Source: Oxytricha trifallax
Lineage: Eukaryota; Ciliophora; Spirotrichea; Sporadotrichida; Oxytrichidae
Length of the DNA: 64,000 bases
Assembly (NCBI GenBank): GCA_000711775.1
Contig: ARYC01001241.1
Span: 1-64,000, forward strand
Reading direction: 5' to 3'
Of the stretch, positions 55,386 to 64,000 are shown piece by piece. Every line of letters starts with the position of its first letter. Position 1 is the stretch's first letter. The notes beneath the pieces are model-generated. The model saw only the letters and a program-made list of their open reading frames with translations. It searched no databases and was not told the origin of the DNA. The position numbers and the translations under genes were made by a program.

Positions 55386-55997
55386 GTTTTAAGTAAGATA
55401 GAAAAAGAATAAGAAATATTAAATTATATATTAATTGATATTTCACAATTATTTATATGAAATGACACTTCAACTAAATGAATATTTAAAAATATGGTAA
55501 GTTTGAGTTAAATGATTTTAGTTTTAATTATAATGCAACTCTTTAATATTAATCTTTTAAAAATAATCCGTACTTTCATAATAATCAAATTGCAATTAAT
55601 GTATATTTTTAAATGCAGTTAATTATACTTTATAGTAAGACTATTTTATAGATATTTATACTATTTCTATTATTAAATAAATAGGAGTGTAATAAATGAA
55701 TATATCAGCAGTCAATTTTTATTAGAATTAAGATTTTAAAAAAATTAATTAAGTTACATTTTAAAAGGAATATAAGTAAAAATAAAATTTGAAAAATGAT
55801 GAAAAAGTTAAGGCGTTTGCAATAAAAATTTTTATAATTAATTTTACTTAGGAATTTAAATATTTGAAATTATGAATTCTTAATTTGACTATATATTTGC
55901 AAATCATTAAATAAATTATAATAGATTCTTAAACTTCTAATATTTTATTATGCAATCCTAATTTATGCAAAACTAATTAGCTAATTAAGCTCATTTC
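55386..55997. other. AT-rich shared upstream region of two divergent HMG genes
   Basis: 612 bp of A/T-rich sequence between the starts of the divergent HMG-box genes. No motif was recognised. Confidence 0.5.
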
Positions 55998-56753
55998 ATG
56001 CCTTAATTCCCCTAACAAGGAATGTTCAACATGCCAATGATGCAATAATTGTAACCATAATTACCTATGCCAATGGCCAACCCTATTCAGACTATGTTCA
56101 ACATGATCCAAGAAAATCCAGCCATGAAGGATTAATTCACTAAATTATACACAGATTTTATGTAAAATCAGAAACCTTAAATTGTTCAGCAACCTGCTCA
56201 AATCCCTCCTGCTCCCAAAGATTAAGAGTAAAAATCAAAAATTATCCCTGACATTAAGAAACCATTAAATGCTTATATTCACTTCTAGAATGAAACTATA
56301 TAGAAAATGATGAAGGAAAAGGCAGGGTCTTCTTTATCTTCATTCCCCAAGTAACTAAGCGAGAAATGGTAAAAAATGACTCCAGAAGAAAAAAAGCAAT
56401 TTGAAATTCTTGCTGAACAGGATAGGGCTAGATACTTCAAAGAAGTTTAGGAAAGAAAGAGACTAACTGGTGTTTCTGTTAGGAATAAGAAAAAGGGTCA
56501 GCAAAGAAATGCATAGGGAGAGTTGATACCTAGAAAGACCTAATACACTTCATATTTCGTTTTCAACGTGGAGAGAATGATAGAGCTCAAGAAAGATAAC
56601 CCCAAAATCATGCCACCTGAACTTACTAAAATCACATCTTTAGAGTGGAAAGCCATGAGTGAAGAGAGAAAGCAACATTATAAGAAACTTGCAATAGAGA
56701 GAAACAACTAAAGTATCTTGCCACAGACTCAAGTGTCTATTAAATTTAAATGA
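55998..56753 (+). CDS. Double HMG-box protein B
   Basis: Uninterrupted 250-aa frame, ATG 55998 to TGA 56751-56753. The start was chosen because MPQFPQQGMFNMPMMQQ is in frame and Met/Gln/Pro-rich like its paralogues. Box 1: KKPLNAYIHFQNETIQKMM...LSEKWQKMTPEEKKQF; box 2: YTSYFVFNVERMIELKKDN...LTKITSLEWKAMSEE. Likely a chromatin architectural protein. It ends only 55 bp before the pointer that starts the C-terminal half of the SLC25 carrier gene. Confidence 0.88.
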
Positions 56754-56808
56754 TATTTTAATTTTCCCTAAAATTTGATTCTATCTATCTTATTTTTTTA
56801 ATTTCTAT

Positions 56809-57482
56809 GAGTCTATTTGAAAGATGGTTTATTAGGTTTTACAAGAGGTTGGACCTCAATAGTTATACGTGATGCTCCTGGTCTCGCGATTTATTTCACA
56901 CTTTTCGATACTTTTAAAAGATGGCTTTCAATTCCATAAATCGAGGCCTAAATCAAACTGAAAAATGAAACTTATCTTAAAAATGAAAAAGAATATCTAA
57001 TCAAAGATAATTCAAATGGCTCACTGCAAATAAATGATAATCTTAGTAATTACTATTAAAATAATAATGTGAAGGAGCATGCGCATTTATTTTTGAGAAG
57101 ATTTATAGCCGGTGGTTTTGCAGGTGCTATATAATGGTTTTTGGCTTATCCTATGGATGTAGTTAAGAGTAGGATGTGATTTTATAATTAATTTCCCATT
57201 TACTTTTATATATGAAAATTTGTGGCTATTTTTCAACTTATATAATTTCCATTCACAAATTTTCTTATAAATAATTTGAAAAAAATGTAAGTTCACGATG
57301 GTAAAGAAAGATAGAAATTGACAGAAGTGATGAGAAGTATATATTAAGAATAGGGAATTAGATCTTTTTACAGAGGGGTTCATGTGTAATTAATAAGAGC
57401 ATTTCCCACTTGCGCCTCTAGTTTAGTTACTTATGAAACTGTAAGCAGTTTTCTCAAAACTAATTATTTAAAAAATGAGTGA
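56809..57482 (+). CDS. Mitochondrial carrier (SLC25), C-terminal half of a scrambled gene
   Basis: After pointer GAGTCTATTT (56809-56818) the frame gives DGLLGFTRGWTSIVIRDAPGL, the second half of carrier repeat 2, then a long polar insertion, then repeat 3 with FIAGGFAGAI and AYPMDVVKSRMQ. An IES (57178-57288, pointer ATGT) is removed, after which VHDGKERQKL, SFYRGVHVQLIRAFP and the C-terminus follow to TGA 57480-57482. The first half is on the minus strand at 61775-62518. Together the exons total 987 nt (328 aa), the usual carrier size plus the insertion. The inner-membrane substrate could be acylcarnitine- or basic-amino-acid-like; not determined. Confidence 0.85.
57178..57288. other. IES, 111 bp, pointer ATGT
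   Basis: ATGT at 57174-57177 and 57285-57288. Excision turns KSRM-stop into KSRMQVHDGKE, completing the third carrier signature. Confidence 0.75.
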
Positions 57483-58976
57483 AAACGAATATACACAGGG
57501 GTTTTATGGCATTTTAGATGGCAATTTTCGCTATGATAATTTGAGCGATTTCTTTCTAAAATTAAAATTATTTGAATTAATGCATCATCTTAATTTAATA
57601 AGGGTTCATTATTTTTCTTTTATGAGATAAAATAGATGCTATTTAGTATAGATGAGGATTGTAAAAGAAATAAATTAAAACTTATTAATAGTCCAAAGAT
57701 TTACGAGATGTCTAAAATTTGATCAATTATTTAAAGTAAGGAAATGTAATGAGTAAAAGAATGATGAGAATAAACTGGTCTGTAAATTGTAAGCAGCTCA
57801 CTGCCAGAGAAAATAAATTTATCTTCTAAAAGTACGGGAGATTTATAATGTATTGGAAAACTATGCTATATAACGATGAATTTTAAGGGTATTGGCATCA
57901 ATTCTTCTTTATAGAGTAATCAATATAAATATTTTAATTTATAGAAATAACTTTATACACCTAAAATATGAATAAAAACTATTTCCATATTACCATAAAA
58001 TCGATATAATATAAGAAACAAAGAAAATCTTCATTAAAAAATCAAAAAAATAACTTAATTGAATAAATGCACTTATTTATGTAAAAGTGTTTTCTTATTT
58101 AAATAATTTTTTTTCATGATTCTTTTAGGCCAGCTTTTTTAAAACTTTTTTATAGTATAAAATTATTAAACTATAACCCCAAAATTGAAACGAAGAAGTT
58201 ACAAGCTGAATAACGAAAGTTAAAAAATTGCTATTAGATAGTGATTTCCAAAAAGTACTATAAGGATTAGTAAATTCAATGTAAACCAAAATTCTAGAAA
58301 TTTATGTAAGATTTAAAAACACTATCAATATATATTCGTTTTTATATGAATTTCAGATTGCTAAATAAGAAAGAGCTCCTAAATATTTTATTTATCTATT
58401 TTTTCTCAATTTGTTGCTAAAAATATTTTTAACTGACTTGTATTTATTTTTCAACTTGTGATAGTAAATAAAGTATTACACTTATAGATTAATAGACTTA
58501 ATTATTAATTATGTTATTAAAAGTTTAAATTGAAAAATATTAAAAAATTAAAATTAATTACGTACTTCTCCTAAAATAAGTTCATGTTATTGTGAGGAAA
58601 GTACGTCAATAGCCGAATTTTAATCAAAGAGTATCAGCTAAAAATACAAAATTAGGTAGTTCTACTGAATGATAAGATAATATAAATATTTTATCAAAAA
58701 TTACATTATTTTAATAAATTAAATAAAAAATCCTTGGGTATTAATAAAATTAAAACAAACCATAATCTGTTTTGTCTAATTAAATAATTATTTATAATTG
58801 TGGATAGTAGTTATTTAAAATTTCTGAGATTTATTCACTGTTGATTGATATAAATTAAATAGGTTCACTTACTTAATAATTATATACTAATATATTAATA
58901 ACTCTATCAAGTTTATTTTGAGGAGAAAGCTCTCAAACAATTTGGAAAAGCAAATACATTAAATCAATAATAAAGA
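57483..58976. other. AT-rich spacer
   Basis: About 1.5 kb with no recognisable gene. A weak hairpin occurs at about 58561-58605 (CGTACTTCTCC...GAGGAAAGTACG). It lies inside the span of the split carrier gene, 5' of the CtlX-like gene. Confidence 0.5.
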
Positions 58977-61247
58977 ATGGAAAGTTTAAACAGTTTATTA
59001 ATTATTTTATTTTAGGCAAGGGGTTTTGGGGTATGGGTCCTGGGAATTAATTCAATATGATATATAAGTGTTGTAAAAATTATTTACAGTTCACAAAACA
59101 ACATCAATGTCGAGGTCAACTCATCGGGCTACTCTAATGGTCAAAAGTTGAGCAAGGCGCCATCAACAGGAAGCATTAATACTGAAAAATCTGTGGAAAG
59201 TAGAGACAGTTCGGCTTCAAATAGATCCAAGGACAGCACCGATGCCAAAGTAGTCAAAGTTTCTACATCTCAACTCCCATATATTCATAATTTTTAATTA
59301 GTTCGTTTTATAAACGGGGAGGTAAATAATTATATATGATGGAATCAAAATATAATTCCCTACATTTACTAATGAGGTTGTTGTCATCAGGCCAGAGGTA
59401 TTCTATGAGAATGAAGATTGCCAAAAGGACAACAAGTTTATGAAGAACTCAGGTCTCAAGCGTCAAAGCACTAATTATAAGAACATATTTTAATTATTCA
59501 CTTAAAATATTTACATAATTATATAATTGAATGACTTGGTAAGTAATGTAAATTAATGGAAGAACATTAAGAATTTCGCACACTACTATCAAAAGTTTTA
59601 ATACATTTGAAATTTTTAATGATTTTATTTTTAAACATATAGTTTATCATTTAAACATCCATCTTCAAATTAATTTTATTCCAGAATCCTCTGGTAATCT
59701 GATTAATTCCAAAGGATTAGGATGGGATAATGGTATAATGATATTCCAATATTTTATAGTAACTAAGTATTAGAATTTGGCCGTCCCATCATAAATCTCA
59801 TATAAATCCTTATTTTGGTTTATTAGAATACTCTTCTTATTTTAGCAATGTTTTCTTTCAGCCATATTAATAATTAACTTTGCATAGGCAATAATTTAAT
59901 AAGGGAATTTAACTAAATTTTAATTTTGATTAGTAGGATTAGACTCTTTTATAGTTTGAAGTATAAAAATTTCTAATTTGTAAGGCATAAATAGAATTCG
60001 ACAAATTCAAGGAGACTTTAACGAGCGGTGGAATTAAAGTGGTAGAATTCTCAAAGAAAGACTCCCGTGCCCCTGATGCCATATTCCCCGACTGGTTCAC
60101 TACTCATAAGAATGATCACATCCCCGAAGGTGTATTTATTCTCTACCCCATGAAGCATCATTCAAGACAACTTGAAAGGGATCAGGAAATCATCGAAGAC
60201 TTGTCTAAGAATTACTTAAAATCAGAGAATATATATTTAATAACTTTCGATTAAATTTTTACAATTACAAGCACTTTATTGATTTGTCGAAATGGGAGGA
60301 TAAAGGGGTTGCCTTGGAGGGCAAGGGATCCTTGGTATTCGATTACAGGAATCGAAAAATTTACTGCTCATTTAAAACGTAAAATTATTTTAAAACAATA
60401 TCAAGAAATTTCAGATAAAACATAATACAAACATCAACTTTGCCAAAGAACAACAACTAATCAAGAAATTAAAATAAACCACTTTTATAAAATACTCTTG
60501 AAAAATATATAGTTATTAAAAAAGAGTTTAATTGTAAGTTTGATATTCAAAAATCATGATGACAAGAATTCATAAAATTCAAATAAACATTTTTTAATTT
60601 ATTTATCTGTAGATCCCCTAGAGCTTGTGAAGAAGTAGTTGATGATTTGATAGATTAATGGAACAAAATTTCATCAGAGCCTTACAGAGCAATTAATATT
60701 TTATTTAAATAAAAGTCTTCACAATATTCACTAATATCTGATTAGAAAAAAAGCAGTTACATTTACCAGCTACGACAGAAAGGGAAACATCATCTATCAC
60801 ACAGACTGTATGCTAACCCTCTTATCTGAACATGCTGTGATTTGTGTGACCACCATCAAGGACAAGAAGGAAAGAAAGAGGGTCTTGGTTGAACTGTCTA
60901 ACCCACCCCTAAATACTAAGCCATACCAGATTTTGGAAATTGATAGAAATGAAGTTGAAGGAATGTGCGCTAACATGTTCAACTTAGTAGACAATGATGG
61001 AAGAAACTGCATCATCATGTTTAACTTATCCAGTAAAGATTTGAAACTTATATTTCCAGGTTATATGTTAATTTGCTCATAATTAATTAAACGTATGAAA
61101 AAAATGTCAGACAGAGCCAGAAGGACTTATGACCCAGAAAAGTTCCAAGAGCTTCAAGAAAACTATAGAGTCCTCGTTGCAAATATCGATATGATTGAAC
61201 ACGTTGGTGGTGGCTCGACTAGATGCATGCTTGCTGAGAAATTCTGA
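58977..61247 (+). CDS. CtlX-like amidinotransferase/citrulline-type hydrolase, eight MDSs
   Basis: Segments 58977-58995, 59092-59323, 59379-59481, 59985-60253, 60268-60374, 60606-60691, 60756-61020 and 61108-61247 total exactly 1221 nt (406 aa). The N-terminal 75 residues are Ser-rich (SSGYSNGQKLSKAPSTG). Then the guanidino-modifying fold: EVVVIRPEVF, PDAIFPDWFTTH, YPMKHHSRQLER, LEGKGSLVFDYRNRKIYC, SPRACEEV, YDRKGNIIYHTDCML and, at the C-terminus, EHVGGGSTRCMLAEKF with the nucleophilic Cys. This is the CtlX/arginine deiminase-like family, which acts on arginine- or citrulline-like substrates through a Cys-His-acid centre. Substrate is inferred. The gene lies between the two halves of the carrier gene. 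The fifth IES has alternative pointers (ATTTA or CTG), which changes 3-4 residues near SPRAC. Confidence 0.85.
58996..59091. other. CtlX IES 1, 96 bp, pointer ACAGTT, with telomere-like tract
   Basis: ACAGTT at 58990-58995 and 59086-59091; joins MESLNS to SQNNINVEV and removes a TGA. Contains GGGGTTTTGGGG at 59020-59031. Confidence 0.7.
59324..59378. other. CtlX IES 2, 55 bp, pointer GAGGT
   Basis: GAGGT at 59319-59323 and 59374-59378; joins RFINGE to VVVIRPEVF. The insert also has GT...AG ends, so an intron (59322-59376) would give the same protein. Confidence 0.65.
59482..59984. other. CtlX IES 3, 503 bp, pointer TAAG, with an ORF
   Basis: TAAG at 59478-59481 and 59981-59984; joins STNYK to AQIEFDKF. 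Contains a 66-aa minus-strand ORF at 59665-59865. Confidence 0.6.
59665..59865 (-). CDS. 66-aa ORF inside a CtlX IES
   Basis: ATG at 59865, TGA at 59665-59667, 66 aa in the ciliate code (begins MAERKHCQNKKS, includes LYEIYDGTAKFQYLV, ends LPEDSGIKLI). Base composition is closer to the coding segments than to the flanking A/T runs. No family is recognised. It may be a germline-limited gene, an MDS of another gene, or chance, since only one stop codon is used. Confidence 0.3.
60254..60267. other. CtlX IES 4, 14 bp, pointer ATTA
   Basis: ATTA at 60250-60253 and 60264-60267. Excision corrects a frame change between YLITFD and YKHFIDLSKWED. Too short to be a spliceosomal intron in this lineage and without GT-AG ends. 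Confidence 0.8.
60375..60605. other. CtlX IES 5, 231 bp, pointer ATTTA (or CTG)
   Basis: ATTTA at 60370-60374 and 60601-60605; alternatively CTG at 60364-60366 and 60607-60609. Either preserves frame into SPRACEEV. A GT-AG intron 60379-60612 is a third option. Confidence 0.55.
60692..60755. other. CtlX IES 6, 64 bp, pointer AGCA
   Basis: AGCA at 60688-60691 and 60752-60755; joins SEPYRA to VTFTSYDRKG. No GT occurs at the 5' boundary, so it is not an intron. Confidence 0.75.
61021..61107. other. CtlX IES 7, 87 bp, pointer ATGT, in frame
   Basis: ATGT at 61017-61020 and 61104-61107; joins GRNCIIM to SDRARRTYD. It is 29 codons long and lacks TGA, so a frame reads through it; the family pattern shows it is extra. 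Confidence 0.65.
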
Positions 61248-61774
61248 GGAATCACTTAATAATAGGTAACTGTTTACTGATTAAATATAAGAACAGTTAA
61301 CCCTCTTAACTCTTTGATTATGAAAGTCTACAATTCTCTCTTGTGCTAATCTCTCCTAGCCAATCATATCCACTTTATAACTTCATACATTAAGAAAGTA
61401 AAGTACGGCTAGATATTAAACATATTTACAATCTTGCAGCAAGAAGATGAGTAAATATTAGGATACCTAAAATAAAGAGAAAGAATGATGGACCTAATAA
61501 TCAAATTATATTAATATCAAAGATTAAACATCATCCGCAAATAGATTCCACCACCCCTTTTAACTAACAGATATTCGATAAACAATAATTAATAAGAATA
61601 CAATTAACACTAAGATTGCATATTGATGGTGGATTCAAATTATTTGTACAGATTTCTTCTTTATTTAGTATTAAATTCCTTAACTTTACAAGCAATTAAA
61701 TCATTATTTTCATTATGCCTTTGAACCAAAATTCATTCATTTTATAAAAAATTTAATAAAATTTGACTTTTGAT
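61248..61774. other. AT-rich spacer between CtlX gene and inverted carrier half
   Basis: No convincing gene. A weak frame on the + strand from about 61449 ends at a TGA after 13 codons. Confidence 0.45.
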
Positions 61775-62518
61775 AAATAGACTCTCTTAATTTCTTCTCT
61801 GTAAGACATAGTGGAATTTTTCGTGTTCTATGCTCTTATTTTGAAGAAATCAAATATCAAAGCTGTGTTTGCATAGCATCTATAAACATTTATACTCATT
61901 ATTTATCATAAATTAGACTAATAATTGAAAAATGTGAAGATTATACTTGATTTTACTTACATCCCAGCAAAAAATCCAGATATCAAAGTTCTTTAAGTGT
62001 CTGTCAAATTATATGGCTACAATTATCTTTTAGAGAAGGTCAATGATGAAAAGACTCTAAATTTATATAAAATTAAGAAATTGTTTGAAAATCTTACACT
62101 GAAGCTAATGGGGCTTTTCCCACTATTGGTGATAGCACACCTTTGTAAAATCCTCTGACCTAATTGAAAAAGACAGTGATTTAGAATTTTTATGAAGGAT
62201 TAATTTAAATATAGCAAATTGAGTATAGAAACGTAAAAGAATGAACAAAATGATATACAAAACCGTTTTATCAATCTTTTAATATAGAATTTTTAGCCGT
62301 ATATCTTAGCAAATGAGTATAATTAGATATTATGATTCAATACTTACTCCTTCATGATAATAAATTCCACTGACTGTCGGGACTAGCTTAAGATTTGCTC
62401 CCTATGCTTACAATTGCATTCTGATTTTAACAGTATCAATGGGATGTGAAACAAATGAAGAAACCATTCCAGCGCAGAGTCCAGAGAGTGCTTCTATTTG
62501 AGATATTGAGAAACTCAT
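61775..62518 (-). CDS. Mitochondrial carrier (SLC25), N-terminal half (inverted MDS)
   Basis: ATG at 62518: MSFSISQIEALSGLCAGMVSSF, then SHPIDTVKIRMQ, the first carrier signature. Three GT-AG introns (62160-62347, 62057-62097, 61880-61960) separate exons encoding VRGFYKGVLSPIVGKAPLAS, VFSSLTFSKRQLQPYN...LISGFFAG, and ANTALIFDFFKIRAQ, where Asp-Phe-Phe-Lys replaces the usual Pro-x-Asp/Glu-x-x-Lys of repeat 2. The last codons KRVY end in pointer GAGTCTATTT (plus AAATAGACTC, 61775-61784) and continue on the plus strand at 56819. The loss of the signature proline in repeat 2 is notable. Confidence 0.85.
61880..61960 (-). other. Carrier intron 3, 81 nt
   Basis: GTAAGTAAAA...TTTATAG; joins ISGFFAG to ICYANTALIF in frame. 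Confidence 0.7.
62057..62097 (-). other. Carrier intron 2, 41 nt
   Basis: GTAAGATTTTC...AAATTTAG; joins GKAPLAS to VVFSSLTFS in frame. Confidence 0.7.
62160..62347 (-). other. Carrier intron 1, 188 nt
   Basis: GTAAGTATTG...CAATTAG on the coding strand; joins YYHEG to VRGFYKGV. Confidence 0.75.
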
Positions 62519-62692
62519 TTTATTAAGTTTATAATTTATAGATGTCTAAATTATAATCAAATTTTATATTTAAATACTTTAATTACCTGCATTTAACATT
62601 TGTGTATTTTAAGATTAGATTATATACAAATAGGGACATATTAAAATGTAACAATTAAGTGAAAATAAAGGAAATAATTATAATAATTAAAC

Positions 62693-63835
62693 TCAATTCT
62701 GGTTTGCTATTTGTCCAAATTTCACTCCACCAGCAACAGGCATCTGGGGCATCATAAACTATAAGCCTGGGATTTGCATTTATGGTGGCATCATCATCAT
62801 GGCAGGATTCATCATCATCTATTATGGTGGTTACTATGGCTATATTCTTTTGGCACCACCTACTTGAGTAACTTACTGGAATTATTGCTATTACTAAGGC
62901 TGGATATCAGTCATCACAGCATCTTTAGAAGCGGATGATTCAGCGTTTTTCTGATCTGCCAACTTCTTATAGTAATCTTTCTAATCGTCTGTCATAGTCT
63001 TCCATTCTGCTCCTGAAAGTTTAGTTATTTCTTGAGGGAGAATTTGTGGATTAGTCTTTTTGAGTTCTGCACCTTTCATCATGTTGAAAATCACGAAAGA
63101 AGTGTATTTTGGTCTAGTAGACTGGGTATTATCATCGCTTTTCTTCTTCTTTTAAGTTACTGTGGTTGCTGTGGTCTCAATATTATTCACTTTAGTTTGA
63201 TTTCCAATACCATGACCTATAGATCCAACTGCATTAGTGAGCACTCCCTTCTTTTCCTGATCGATCTCATTTTTATATCTGAGTTTATCGTCTTCTGCCA
63301 TTTATCTGTACTTCTTTTTCTCGTCTTCACTGAGTCCAGCCCATTTCTATCCAGCCAGGGTCATTAGTTGACAGACAGCTTATCCTGGGCATTCTGCTAA
63401 GAGTTGACTCATAATGCACTCTTTGAAGAAAATGAATGAATTTCTGGGCTTCTTAACGTTTGAAATTGGGCCTGCTTGAACTTGCTTTTTCCCCTTTCCA
63501 GTTTTAGTTGATTGAATATTACCTTGAACTGCATTTTGATTTCCTGATTTTCCTTGTTAGTTCATGTATTTATTGAGTTCATTCGAAAAGCCAGGCATCT
63601 GAGTCATTTACTAGAACATCATTTGTACCATTTGATTTTGATTTGGCTGTTGATTTTACTAGGCTAACATCTATTAAGGGAGCATAGCCATTCCTTGAAG
63701 TTAGGGTTATTGCTACATGTTCATTCCCATGCCCATCATCATGGGATTGGGTTGCATCATACCAGCTCCTTAGCCTGGCATGAAACCTTGTGGCATGTAT
63801 GGAGAAAACATTTAGGGGGTGTTTTGTTGTGCCAT
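62693..63835 (-). CDS. Double HMG-box protein C with long Met/Gln-rich ends
   Basis: Uninterrupted 380-aa frame from 63835 (MAQQNTPQMFSPYMPQGFMPG) to TGA 62693-62695. The N-terminal 130 residues are Met/Gln/Asn-rich. Box 1 begins KKPRNSFIFFKECI and has LAGQKWAGLSEDEKKKYRQ; box 2: KYTSFVIFNMMKGAELKKTN...ITKLSGAEWKTMTDD. The C-terminal 75 residues are again Gln/Met-rich (QMMMNPAMMMMPPQMQ). Same layout as the two HMG genes at 54.6-56.8 kb but longer and more diverged. Likely chromatin protein. Ends 175 bp from the start of the carrier gene. Confidence 0.85.
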
Positions 63836-64000
63836 TTTGAGTTTGAGTTTAATTAAGTTGAGTTTTTGTAAGTTTTGAAGTTGTTAGAAAATTAATTATA
63901 TATCTCTGCTCATGTGAAGCATTAATAAGGCGAAAGAAGATCTCGCAATTTGAATATTTAGATAACTGACTTCATCTAAATGGAAAAATTTTTTCGTATA

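Noticed and set aside
60797..61018. 73-aa minus-strand frame
   Set aside because: Antisense to the CtlX-like coding segment with intact family motifs.

Overview
The window looks like germline (micronuclear) DNA of a hypotrich ciliate of the Oxytricha/Stylonychia type. It is AT-rich. Clear protein families read through many TAA and TAG codons as Gln and stop only at TGA. Genes are cut by short AT-rich inserts bounded by direct repeats of 3-13 bp. Removing each insert with one repeat copy restores both frame and family motifs, as expected for internal eliminated sequences (IESs) and their pointers between macronuclear-destined segments (MDSs). For the CtlX-like hydrolase, SLC25 carrier, divergent kinase, DPH4-like J protein, 966-aa coiled-coil protein, tiny Tim and 187-aa basic protein, the summed segments are exact multiples of three. 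Two genes (amidase, SLC25 carrier) have their halves on opposite strands joined by inverted pointers, the hallmark of scrambled hypotrich genes.

Layout. 1-3.6 kb: C2H2 zinc finger gene, divergent kinase split by an 811-bp foldback element and two 10-bp IESs, and a lysine-rich protein gene. 3.85-19.75 kb (-): a giant Cys-rich type I membrane protein gene. 21-22 kb: DPH4-like J protein. 23-29 kb (-): two membrane protein genes. 29.4-31.6 kb: inverted, scrambled FAAH-type amidase. 31.7-35.2 kb (-): 966-aa coiled-coil protein whose 549-bp IES holds a complete small MORN gene on the other strand. 35.3-35.9 kb: GC-rich island. 35.9-37.1 kb (-): Q/N/S-rich protein split by a foldback element. 37.4-38.1 kb: tiny Tim chaperone carrying a small foldback element. 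38.5-43.5 kb (-): SNF1/MARK-type kinase with KA1. 43.8-47.5 kb (-): glycogen phosphorylase. 47.7-51.0 and 51.2-52.3 kb (-): unrecognised proteins. 52.6-54.3 kb: a 58-aa protein and a kynurenine-type aminotransferase. 54.6-56.8 kb: two head-to-head double HMG-box genes. 56.8-62.5 kb: split SLC25 carrier enclosing the eight-segment CtlX-like gene. 62.7-63.8 kb (-): third double HMG-box gene.

Neighbouring genes share no evident pathway, as expected if each becomes its own nanochromosome. The most unusual signal is that some IESs carry open reading frames: an intact, intron-containing 90-aa MORN gene (34309-34620), a decayed relative of it inside the giant gene (10046-10260), and a 66-aa ORF inside a CtlX IES (59665-59865). 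All interpretations are by eye; no database or macronuclear sequence was available.
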